From: Ligustrum vulgare
Lineage: Eukaryota; Streptophyta; Magnoliopsida; Lamiales; Oleaceae
Length of the DNA: 64,000 bases
Assembly (NCBI GenBank): GCA_963555705.1
Contig: OY743186.1
Span: 37,063,241 to 37,127,240, forward strand
Reading direction: 5' to 3'
In this document: piece after piece, positions 24,801 to 33,935 of the stretch
How positions within the stretch are numbered: the stretch's first letter is position 1
Layout: every line of letters starts with the position of its first letter
Notes under the pieces: model-generated
Database searches by the model: none
The model's input: the letters and a program-made list of their open reading frames with translations, nothing else
What the model was told of the DNA's origin: nothing
Translations under genes and position numbers: made by a program

Positions 24801-25384
24801 GACATTGAGTACTCAATGTTCGAAAGCAACCCTACCTCGTACGAGTTGCCAGATTACATGTTGGACTACGTGGTAGGGGCAGAGCCCGTGTGTGGCCAGT
24901 CGTGGACGGGTTGTACACACATCTATATTCCGGTGATCGGGAACTCGCACATCATTGCTGTTGAGGTCGTGTTCGCCGAATCGAAAATGTATGTGTACGA
25001 CTCCGAACATGGTTGTTTCACAGAGACCCAGCTCCAAGAAACTCTGATGCCCTTGGCATTCATTGTTCCTCTAATGGCTAAGCGTGCTGGAATTCATGTC
25101 GATGATGTACTAGCCATTGAGAGGATCAAGGGGATTTCCAAACAAGGTGTCAGGTAAATTTTCTTATACTCGTATTCTAGTATTTAATTAAATTCTTAAC
25201 TATATTCATTTATTTCACTAATTTTTTTTTTTTAACTTACAGTGGAGATTGCGGGATTTTTGCAATAAAATATATTGAGTTCTTGAGCATCGGACGAGAT
25301 GTCAAGATGATCAATCAAGAACATATACAGAAGTGGAGAATAAAGTTGGCTACTGATTTATTTACCTACAATTGTGATCCATAA
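21821..25384 (+). CDS. Transposon-borne Ulp1-like (C48) cysteine protease, DUF1985-like N-terminus, 9 exons
   Basis: Exons: 21821-22495, 22571-22711, 22792-22857, 22931-23026, 23349-23444, 23549-24435, 24518-24608, 24693-25153, 25243-25384. Phases agree throughout and predict 884 residues without a stop. Residues ~40-225 resemble DUF1985 (FSRFEFSLITGL, YGFPFALQ). Exon 6 encodes a heptad-like KVDALGG repeat and a Glu/Val/Pro-rich repeat. The C-terminus is Ulp1-like: THIYIPVIGNSHIIAVEV with His770, VYDSEHG with Asp787, and SGDCGIF with Cys841 as the likely catalytic set. In Ulp1 the residue after His is usually Trp; here it is Ile, so activity is uncertain. Ulp1 enzymes cleave SUMO. What MULE-borne forms do is unknown to me. 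Exons 4 and 5 are a tandem duplication. Confidence 0.8.
22905..23455 (+). repeat. Duplicated 96-nt exon of the ULP gene with its splice sites
   Basis: Exon 4 (22931-23026) and exon 5 (23349-23444) have equal length, the same phase (0/0), the same acceptor (GTTATATCTAG) and donor (GTATGTT), and about 90% identity. Both encode RDMSPxLMRSHSPGASRxPL-type peptide. The intervening 320 bases are unique. Either exon can be skipped without a frameshift. Confidence 0.85.
23630..24185 (+). repeat. Coding minisatellite in ULP exon 6 (coiled coil and acidic repeat)
   Basis: First come four ~21-bp units encoding GKVDALx heptads (about 23635-23720). Then come many 12-60-bp G-rich units of GAGGTGCCTCGGGG type encoding EEVPRxxEEE (about 23850-24175). 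The frame stays open in every unit. The antisense ORF 23747-24292 is its shadow. Confidence 0.85.
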
Positions 25385-25469
25385 GATTTAGAAATGTAAA
25401 AATATAGTTTTTATATGTAATTGTGTATATATATTTATTTGTCAATTTCTTTATTACTGTCAATTTATT

Positions 25470-26140
25470 TATTATAGTTTTTATTTGTCAATTTCTTTAG
25501 TTGAATAAATTGCCTCACAAGTATAGATAACAATATATTTTTTGGAACAAAAAAATAGTATATATATATAAACCCTAAACCCCAAACCCCAAAATAGAAA
25601 ACTATACCCTAAACCCCAAACTCCAAAATATAAAACTATCCCCTAAACCCTAAAATATCTTTTTTCCCCCCAATAAACATTTATCATCTTTCATCGTATA
25701 ATAAGCAATTCACGAACTTTATTAACATAGACAAAATAAGATAATTTATTATCAACAACACTACAATTACAGTAAAAGTTTTAATAGTGATAAACTTAAT
25801 TATTCAAGGCAATCTGACTAATACTGTAATTGTGTCAATATAGTTTTTTATTTGTCAATTTCTTTAGTTGAATAAATTGACTCACAAGTATAGATAACAA
25901 TATATTTTTTGAAACAAAAAAATAGTATATATATAAACCCTAAACCCCAAACCCCAAAATAAAAAACTATACCATAAACCCTAAAATAACTTTTTTTCCC
26001 CAAGAAACATTTATCATCTTTCATCGTATAGTAAGCAATTCACGAACTTTATTAACATAGACAAAATAAGATAATTTATTATCAACAACACTACAATTAC
26101 AGTAAAAGTTTTAATAGTGATAAAATTAATTATTCAAGGG
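25470..26140. repeat. ~360-bp tandem duplication between the two MULE genes, with AAACCCTAAACCCC tracts
   Basis: Copy 1 (about 25470-25830) and copy 2 (about 25840-26140) share GTCAATTTCTTTAGTTGAAT, the AAACCCTAAACCCCAAACCC tract, and the block from TTATCAACAACACTAC onwards. The second copy overlaps the last codons of the transposase, so the gene's 3' end was duplicated outward. The CCCTAAA-like words are degenerate and not a telomere. Confidence 0.8.
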
Positions 26141-28453
26141 AATCTGACTAGTACAAGTTTGGCGAGTATGACCGACTGCACCGCACCTGCCGCACTTTTG
26201 CGGTCTGGGAAACTCTCCAGTAGATGGTATTCTAGAAGTACGTACACGTCCAGGAGTACGTCTTCGGACATTCGGTGGCAATAAATTATCAAGCGGGAGC
26301 AAGTGTTCGGGAAGATCCCACTCATCCTCATTTGGTAGAGGAAATATAGTTTCAGCATATGCTTCTCTCCACAAAGCAGTGGTATAGTACTCAGTTGATA
26401 ATGACTGTGGTGAAAAGCCCCTATGTCTAGCAACTGCAACTGCATGAGCGCATGGAAAGCGCTCAAGCTGAAACTGTCTACACGTGCACGTGTTCTCATT
26501 CAAGTCCACAACATAACCAACATTACGTCCGCATACAACGTTGAATCTAAACTGATCCAGTGGCTCCACGCCCAACCTTCTAGCCAGGTCTAATGTCTTG
26601 AAGAGTTTGGTTTCCATGGCAGGGGTGAGATAAGATGTGCATGATTGAGATTCCTCGCGTCTATCGTGAAACCAAACCTGTAACTTCTCCCTAATGTTCT
26701 CAATCATTGCCAGAATTGGTAACTCTCGATCCTTCTTAAATAATGCATTCAAAGACTCCACATTATTTGACATCATCATATTGTATCGACGTCCTGGAAA
26801 TTGACACCGTGCCCAATGTTGAATCCCCAATTTATCTATTAAGAACTCCGAGGCTTTCTCACTCTTGTTATCTATTTCGGTCATGAACTTATTATAATCT
26901 TCAAAAGTGTAAGCCTCTGTCGCTCTCTTAAACAAGGAAACGATCCCAGTACCACGGTACGTCGTCTTCAAATTTCCTTGTATATGGTACATGCAATAAC
27001 CGTGGTGTGCATCGGGAAAAACTTCAGCTATACCATTTATGATAGAACTTCCGCGATCAGTTATAAAAGCAAGCTCATGGACATCTCCAATTACTTCCCT
27101 CAACTTTGAGAAAAACCAATTCATCGCTAGATCATTTTCGCTATCCACTATGCCGAACGCAAGAGGGTATATTTGAATGTTGGCATCTTGACATGTAGCA
27201 ATAATTAACTTCCCTTCATATCTAGCTTTCAATGTTGTACCATCTACTAGAATTAGAGGTCGCATCGATCTTCTAAATCCATTTATACATTGTCCAAGAG
27301 CCCTGAAAAAATATTTAAAGCGATTGTCATCGTCAGCCTCAATAAAGAATATCGAACCAGGATTAGTTCTCGACATGTTATGACAATACCTGGCTAGTTT
27401 CGCATAACTTTCCTCGGGTGAACCCATTAAATCCTCTAACGCACATTCTCTAGCTTTCCAGGCCTTCTGGTAGCTCATGGTCACCCCAAAATCTCTCTGC
27501 ACATCGTTAATGATGTCTCTGGGTCTGTAAATAGTCCTTGGGTCATCAAACTTATGCATTATCTATCGTCCTATAAACCATGAACGAGCTTGTCTGTGAT
27601 CATTTCGACGAATGCCCACTTGACAAGTATGCTCTCGTGCATACTTGCGAACTACGAAGAATTGATTTGTGTCCATCCTCGTTGCTCGTAGACGCCAACT
27701 ACAATTATCATCTACACAAACAATTGTGTAGGTACTCCTGTCTGACTTCTTCACTTTAAACTCAAAATTGTGCTTAAGTGCAATACTGTGCACCGCTTCT
27801 TGAAGATCTTGCTTGGTATTAAATAATTGCTGGACTTCCAAATCTTCATCATCTGGAACCACACGTGAACAATTAGTCGATCGTGAACTTGGCCCAGCCT
27901 GTGAGTTCTCGAAGTGCTCATGTTAACGTCTGGATAAATTAATCAGATCATTGTTTGTAAATTGAATGTCCTCCTGATTGTCTCTGACTACATCGTGACC
28001 TCTATGGGTGATAAGAGGAACTGTATCAGGGATAACATCATCATCCTCACGAACTATTTCTAATGTGTCCCAAATATCATTCACATTCTGATCCCCACCA
28101 TCGAATTCTTCATTCTGATTATCGGGGGTATCCTTTCGTACTAAAGTTACACAGAGAGGAATAGTTTCCTTTTTATTAGCCTCAATTAACCACGTAATTT
28201 GCACATCAGAAGTAACAAACAAGGGTGGCAATGCAACAGTAGAATTAGAGTTATATAGAAATCCAAATTTCATATCATATTCAGATGGATTAACTTCGAG
28301 TTGATCTTGTAGTTTGCTGTACATGTCGGTAAATGACATACCTGGAGTTAACAAAATTACAGAAATGTTTTGATCACTTGTATATTTCCATGACCATCGT
28401 AGATTTTCATCAACCACGAATTCACCAAAATAAGAAACTAGTATGAAAGCCAT
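26126..28453 (-). pseudogene. MuDR-type MULE transposase, broken by two in-frame stops
   Basis: One continuous frame of 776 codons is interrupted only by TAA at 27925-27923 (codon 177) and TAG at 27565-27563 (codon 297). Segments in order: an N-terminal ~176-residue part with a PB1-like look; a FAR1/MuDR-like DNA-binding part (residues ~190-290, with CxxxxC and HxC ligands in CVDDNCSW and HTCQVG); the MULE transposase core (RPLILVDGTTLK and AFITDRGSS supply likely catalytic Asp residues); a SWIM zinc finger (CTCRQFQLERFPCAHAVA); and a CCHC knuckle (CGRCGAVGHTRQTC). No frameshift is seen. The three segments appear as separate ORFs, but their shared frame shows they were one protein. Two ends of the same gene family would be needed in trans for movement. 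Confidence 0.88.
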
Positions 28454-28551
28454 ATCTGCATTAATTAAAAATAATAAAATTTCAAAACAACAAGTTAAGG
28501 AAAATCAGAGTAACTGATTGTAAAAAAAAATAGTTGTCGGGCCGGAGCTTC

Positions 28552-28937
28552 GGTCCGGCCGGACCATGCTTCCGCAATATTTAACCATTCTACATTGTAG
28601 ACTACCGCACGTAAATGAACAAGTAGGAAAATTAAACATTATTTAATTATTATAATTACATATCTTATTTCTAATTATTATGAAATTATTAATTCATTTT
28701 TATTATGAAATTATGAAATTATAATTACATATTTTATTTTGTAATTATTATTAACAAATTATGACATTATTTAGTAATGAAATTATTTTTGTAACATATG
28801 ATAAATAATATTAAAAATAAAAAAATTATTTAGAATTTTATTTATAATGTAAAAAATAAGTTATAATAATTATTTTTGAAATTGGTCCGGCCGGACCGTT
28901 GCAGGGTCCGGTCGGACTAATGCAGGGTCCGGCCGGA
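28552..28937. repeat. Cluster of GGTCCGGCCGGACC palindromes, right flank of MULE
   Basis: Perfect copies at 28552-28565 and 28884-28897, with near copies GGTCCGGTCGGAC (about 28905) and GGTCCGGCCGGA (28926-28937). The last three are about 20 bases apart, each preceded by GCAG or similar. The intervening DNA is very AT-rich. Confidence 0.9.
28571..28641 (-). promoter_or_regulatory. 5' leader of MULE transposase, inverted copy of 21704-21776
   Basis: Near-identical inverted partner of the ULP-gene leader, lying upstream of the transposase start. See that entry for the inference of a shared control or binding segment. Confidence 0.6.
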
Positions 28938-28949
28938 TAGATGATGCAA

Positions 28950-29560
28950 ACCACGTAGCAATTGTAGCTACGCAACCCACAAATTATTGGAACCAACCCA
29001 AGAACGCCAAAGAATCACGATTTAGAGATTGATTCAAATTAATTGAACCAAGCAACCAACACAATCAATTGATATGTTGACCTCTTGATCACAATAAAAG
29101 TAAATCTCACCCAAGATTTGAACAAACACGATTAACTCGCAAGTTCGGATTTTATTCAATAAAGAATAAGGTTTGTGAAAGCAATTTGCCTCTCAATTAA
29201 TATATCAAAGTTGTGTAATGAATAATGAAAATTACATCCCTATAAATAGGGTCAAAAACTAGGTTAAGAATTCTAATTAAACAAGGAAACAACTATTTAA
29301 AAATAAGGAAATAAAAAAAAACCCTAAAATTCCGCGTATTATTGTTTACGGCCGTGAACCTTCCAATTACGGCCGTAAGGCCCTTTCTATTCCAACGTTA
29401 CGGTCGTGAGCCAAATTTCTGAAAACTCTCAATTTGACCCGAGGCTTCGTTACGGTCGTGACGAATATTGGTTACGGCCGTAAATCTATTTCTTCAAAAA
29501 ATTCAGTTTTCAGCAGAAGCAGGGTCCGGCCGGACCTTTTTTTTCCTCTCATTCAATTTT
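28950..29560. other. Right arm of MULE with TTACGGCCGTAA palindromes and a TATA-like box
   Basis: Perfect TTACGGCCGTAA occurs at 29367-29378 and 29472-29483, with near copies (TTACGGTCGTGA and TTACGGCCGTGA) at about 29346, 29398 and 29450. GGTCCGGCCGGACC follows at 29523-29536. CTATAAATAG lies at about 29249-29258. No coding signal. This may be the promoter of a further element inserted here, since the block at 63780-63980 has the same arrangement with a different palindrome. Confidence 0.5.
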
Positions 29561-30117
29561 TCCGATATTGTTAATAAACTGATAAAAATCACACTTCACC
29601 ATATTAATTTTCATTGTTTAGTCTACATAATTATAGATCTATAATTATTATTAACTAAAAAATTAACAATTTATGAATTTTTCGTTAATTTTTGATTACT
29701 GAAATTATAGATCTGTTGAATAAGTTTAACACAACGAGAACAAAATTAAATACAGTATAATAAATATTGCTAAATCAACTTACCGATAAGAAGTAGCGAA
29801 TGAAATCTTTTAGTTGAGATTTGTATATTTTTTGCGGATTTTTTTAGCACAAGCAGATAAAAAATGAGAGAATAATTTATCTGCGTATTGAGAACAAACA
29901 GATGAAAAAATGAGAGAATAATGAAAAGTGAGAATTGTATTATTTTCTTCTTAATATAAATATGAAATATGAGATAAATGAAGGGTATAAGAGAAATATG
30001 ATTATTAAGGGTATACACGTCATTTTCATAAAAAAGGGGTATTGTGGTTAGTTTTTAAAAAGTTAGGGTATTTTGACTTAGCCAAGGTTTGACTTGGGTA
30101 TTTTTAAAATTCTCCCC
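29560..30117. other. AT-rich right terminus of MULE
   Basis: No gene seen. Minus-strand ORF 29770-30018 is low-complexity and probably chance. The terminal ~70 bases (reading inward GGGGAGAATTTTAAAAATAC) form the element end next to the 9-bp duplication. Confidence 0.6.
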
Positions 30118-30541
30118 AGCGAACTACAAGATAACATTGTTTCGAATAAATAGAATCTTAGAACAACAAGAAGATAGTCATAGTTTGCAAGTGTAAAAAC
30201 TCTTTCACAAAAAAAAAAATGACAACCAAAGGCATCCAGGTTCGGCAATCACTCTTGTCCAACAAACTTGCTCATCATCTTCACAATTTAACTATAAAAA
30301 TAAAATTAACTGTAAAATAAATCTGAAATTTTTCATTAAATAATAAATATTAAATGTAATTTTTTTGCGGGTTGACGGTTTGAAATGAATTTTGAAAAGT
30401 GAAACCTAAACCAAACCATTTGAAAGCGGTTCGATTTGAGTCAAAATCAAAACCTTAACGGGTTCGCGTGGACCCGAACCAAAGGTTTCAAAATAGCGGC
30501 TTCAATTCGATTTAGCAATTTGACAGTTTCGATGTATACCC
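30118..30541. mobile_element. hAT-like element, right fragment
   Basis: Continues the element broken by the MULE. Contains AAACCAAACCATTTGAAAG and GGACCCGAACCAAAGG and ends near GATGTATACCCAA. Inward from this end it reads GGGTATACATCGAAACTGTC, a poor inverted match to the left end. Confidence 0.5.
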
Positions 30542-31672
30542 AATGCGTAGGTGTAGTGCGTTCACACCTTTCAATCAAAATAAAGAAAAAAATGTAATAT
30601 GTTGGAATACTATTTAGCATGTGTGCAAGTGTACTACCAAAATCTGTTAAAAGCAGGTTGCTTGAAAATGTGTTTCTTTAAGTTTTGAGGCTTTACTGGA
30701 TGGGTGATACTTGGCCTTCTCGTGGCCGTTTGATCTAGCTTCTTTTGGGCTCTTCCTGACTTGCCCTATTTGGTGCTTGAACCGTCATTCTGGCTATTTC
30801 ACTTTGTCATTATAGCTTCTGAGTTTAGAAAGAAAAATTGGTTCCATTTCTCGAAAATCTCATTTGAGGTTTTCGGCTTCTACACCCATCTTTTTATTTA
30901 TTTCCTTGTGAAGATCAAGTAATATGTTCCTTGATTATTGATAGTTGATTGAGTTGTGGTTTGTGGTGTTCTTGCATGAATAGTAACTCTGTAAACTAGA
31001 TTGGAAGTCTGAAAAATAAGTTTGACATGATTTTTTTTTTTTTTTTTTTTAATTTTGAACTGTTATATATCTTGTTGCCAATTTTGGGCCTACAATGCAA
31101 TATCGAGTTTTATCCGGTTTTAGTGTATGCTCATTGCTCAACAAGTGAGTAGGTTATACCGAACATCGAGGCTTAGGCCAAAAATTCACTTATTGATCTT
31201 TTAATTTACTGTAAGTTATTTTGAGTTTTATGGTTAGATTTGACTAGTTTATTGTGTTTTGTGGCATTTCGATGGTATCGATGCTTGGAAACGTGCATCT
31301 TCTGCCTAATTCTTTGAGGAAATCATAGATCTGCTACAAATCCGAAGTCGGACTTTGTATTAAAGTAAAACTAAAAAAAAAAAAGAAAAAAATGGGTTTC
31401 TGTAAATCGCTTCGTGAGATCTTTCTGATTTTATATCTTTAAATAGTTTTACTTAAATTTATGTGCTCTTGGATTTTTTCCCCCTTGATATTCCATACAC
31501 AAAATACTCCTTGGACACTAATGTTTGTCCAAAGGCTCCTATGAGGCCTTGGAAATTTGAGATAAATTTAGTTCCGGTGTGTATCTGGAGAATCTTGAAA
31601 GAGAAAATCAAAAGAACCAGCATTGATGTCTCTATTTTCTTCTTTATACTTCATACGCATGTTATGTTTCAT
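30542..31672. repeat. Tandem duplication unit 1, upstream part (~1.13 kb)
   Basis: Together with 19385-19757 this forms unit 1 of a direct tandem duplication. It matches 38221-38873 plus 39643-40085 over its whole length, for example CCTTCTTTTGGGCTCTTCCT-type text around 30725 and 38405, and GGACACTAATGTTTGTCC against 31513 and 39937. A third partial copy is at 55605-55890. No gene is recognised; short ORFs are not conserved between copies. Confidence 0.85.
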
Positions 31673-31783
31673 TAATCTCTTGTCTAGGTAGGATGGTAAA
31701 AATGGCGGGTCCAAAAAACGACACTTGAGTTTCCGTGGAAAGATCCGGGAGAAAAACGGGCACAACGTTGCTAACAACATGGT
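31673..31783 (-). pseudogene. Helicase exon-1 fragment, part A (codons ~33-65), tandem unit 2
   Basis: Minus-strand reading gives [20 protein letters not shown], identical in that stretch to helicase residues from about 38. Homology starts at 31673, matching parental 19385, with the microhomology TTCATTA at the junction. It breaks at the solo LTR and resumes at 37970. No downstream exons follow, so it cannot make a helicase. Confidence 0.9.
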
Positions 31784-32593
31784 TGTCACGACCTCAAAAT
31801 TCAGGCTATTTTTTTTTTTTTTTCAATTTTGCTGATGGCTACTAGCAGTATAAAATGAATTGAAAACACAACTACATGTGGCTACTAGTACCGTACTTTC
31901 AAAAAAAGTCACATTTGATACATTTACTAAAAACACTTTCTAAACTTGTTTAAAACCATTTTACGATAAGTTTACCCTGTTAAACATTTAAGATCATCAT
32001 TCTTATTTTAATTTTGTCATTTTAATAACAGCAACATTAAATACAATTTCAACACTTAATATGAATAATATTTAAACATCAAGCGGAACTTTAAAATATA
32101 AGGCTCATTTCTTTTCATAAAAATCTACTTATACATCTCAAAATTGAGTTCCAAATAGTATTTGACTCTTAAATTCTAGAAGAATAAAAAATTTCATTCT
32201 AAATAGTTTTAAATACAAAAAGGCTTAATCTTTCCTCTCTTTTGGTTATCAATAAGTACTCTTCATTCTCGGCCACATTCTCCATAGGGAATTCACACGC
32301 CCATTAAATAAATGCTTCATTACCTATAAAAGAGATATGAAACAACTATTAATCACATGGTTCAGTGAATAAAACTTGATACATATAATAAGAGGTTAAC
32401 TTTAACATAAAGTGTATGAAGTCATATAAGCATCTATCATTCTCATTATTTCCTTGTAAAACTTTCACATTTTCATGAATGAATATAATTAATACACTTT
32501 ACCTCTTGACTTTTACATTATCTCTCATATAAGTGAATGAAATCATAATCACATTAACATATCATTTGATAATTTTGCTCATATCACATTTAC

Positions 32594-33927
32594 AACGGGT
32601 TAATTTCACTAACGGTCACTGAAGTTGTACAAAAGTTTCAAAATGGTCACTGAAGTTCCATCCTCACGTTAGTGGTCAGTCAAGTTAAAAAATATTTTGT
32701 CAATGGTCACTTGGTTGATTTTTGCTCAAATCAAAAGACTGAATACCCAAAATGTAATTTGACATAAAAATAAAAATTGCAGACAAGTCCCATCTCATCA
32801 AAAAATCAGACCCGCCTTCGCCTCTCCATTTGCGCCGCCAGCCACCACGCCCCCCGATTCAACAGTTCTCCATTTGCAAAATGCACCAGTATGGGGAGAG
32901 AGTCCCACCAGACCAAACCTGGCACCAGCGTGGGGGAGGGTGGGGAGAAATCTGTTTCTCGACAAGAACAATAATATCTATTGTTGTCTGAACGTGTCCA
33001 CCTCGAGTTTTTCCGCTTCAGCCATTGATTTCTCTACATCACATTCCCAATTTTGCAAGCAAATCCAATTCCCTTCTAGTTTTATAAACAGCTTCAATTT
33101 TCTTCTTCCATTTTTGATATCCCAAAATGATTGCCACTCGAGAAATTCTTGATTCTGGTAATCTTTTTGATCATCTGCCATATGATATTGTGTTATCAAT
33201 CTTCAGCAAATTAGAAGAAGCAAAATCCCTTTGTATTTCCGTCCCCCATACGTTTCTTCAAGAATCTCGTTTTTAGGATTTTGATAAAATCCATCCAATT
33301 TATTTCTCAAAGAACCAAATTCCAAAAAATGAGGATGATGATGAGGAATATTTTTCTTATTATCCTCCAAATGAATTTCTGCAGGTCTCTTGAAGAATTT
33401 CGGGTAATTCATCTTAGACTGCCATGTCCCAAAAGTGAAGAACTGGATTCAAAAGCTGTTAAGAAGAGTAATTTAACTATCCCGAAATGGAAAGCAGAAT
33501 TTGTGAGCCAACTACATAATTGTTTGATTTTTGGAGCTAAGTCTTGGATTGAAAAACCCGAAAATGGGGATAGTTTGCTTGAATCAAACTCGGAATCTTC
33601 TGTGATTGATGGTCATGAGGTGAGGTTGAGGATTGTGTGGACAATTTCATGTTTGATGGCAGCATTGGCCTGACATTTTTTTTTTATTCAAGAAAATTGG
33701 ATAGTGGCGGTGGTGGTTTTGGATGAAGAAGATGAGGGTTTATTTGCAATTTTTGTGTGTCAAAATTATACATTTGGGTCCTTATTCTTTTCATTTGGGC
33801 AAAACTCAATCAAAGTGACCGTTAGCAAAATATTTTGTAACTTGGGTGACCAATAGCGCAACAATGGAACTTCAATGACTGTTTTAAAACTTTTGCGCAA
33901 CTTCAATGACCGTTGATAAAATTAACC
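32594..33927. mobile_element. Pack-MULE-like element with ~170-bp imperfect terminal inverted repeats
   Basis: The left end (GGTTAATTTCACTAACGGTC) and the inverted right end (GGTTAATTTTATCAACGGTC) stay alignable for about 170 bases at roughly 75% by eye. Long inverted ends with non-transposon cargo are characteristic of Pack-MULEs. Candidate 9-bp duplications CACATTTAC (32585-32593) and CTCATTTAC (33927-33935) differ at one base, so borders are uncertain by a few bases. The cargo includes F-box gene sequence (next entry) and GC-rich sequence at 32800-32960 of unknown origin. No transposase. Confidence 0.7.
33127..33673 (+). pseudogene. Captured F-box gene fragment inside the Pack-MULE
   Basis: From the ATG at 33127 the frame reads an F-box start (FDHLPYDIVLSIFSKLEEAK) and then hits TAG after about 50 codons. 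The frame ending at 33673 contains FRVIHLRLPCP, IPKWKAEFVSQLHNCLIFGA and RIVWTISCLMAA. In order and spacing these match the F-box protein group of Arabidopsis At1g30200/At4g18380/At5g46170 (recalled, not searched). The two parts are in different frames around 33380 and the C-terminal part of such proteins is absent. Splicing might rescue part of it, since CTGCAGGTCTC at about 33385 could be a border. Probably non-functional, but a chimeric or regulatory transcript cannot be excluded. Confidence 0.65.
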
Positions 33928-33935
33928 TCATTTAC

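Larger units (their letters stand above)
20167..30117. mobile_element. Mutator-like element (ULP-MULE/Kaonashi type), 9.95 kb
   Basis: Exact 9-bp direct repeats AGCGAACTA flank it at 20158-20166 and 30118-30126, the size typical of Mutator-superfamily insertion. The termini are only weakly inverted (GAGGAATTAG against GGGGAGAATTTT), as in non-TIR MULEs. It carries a C48/Ulp1-like protease gene on + and a MuDR-type transposase on -, the two genes facing each other, as recalled for plant Kaonashi/KI-MULEs. AT-rich repeats and CpG palindromes fill the flanks. The transposase has two stop codons, so this copy is probably not autonomous. Confidence 0.85.

Noticed and set aside
25570..25960. CCCTAAA-like tracts as a telomere or interstitial telomere
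   Set aside because: The repeats are irregular (AAACCCCAAACCCC), short, and part of a duplicated spacer inside a MULE.
27563..28453. Separate host genes upstream of the MULE transposase
   Set aside because: The three minus-strand ORFs are in one frame separated only by two stop codons; they are pieces of one transposase.
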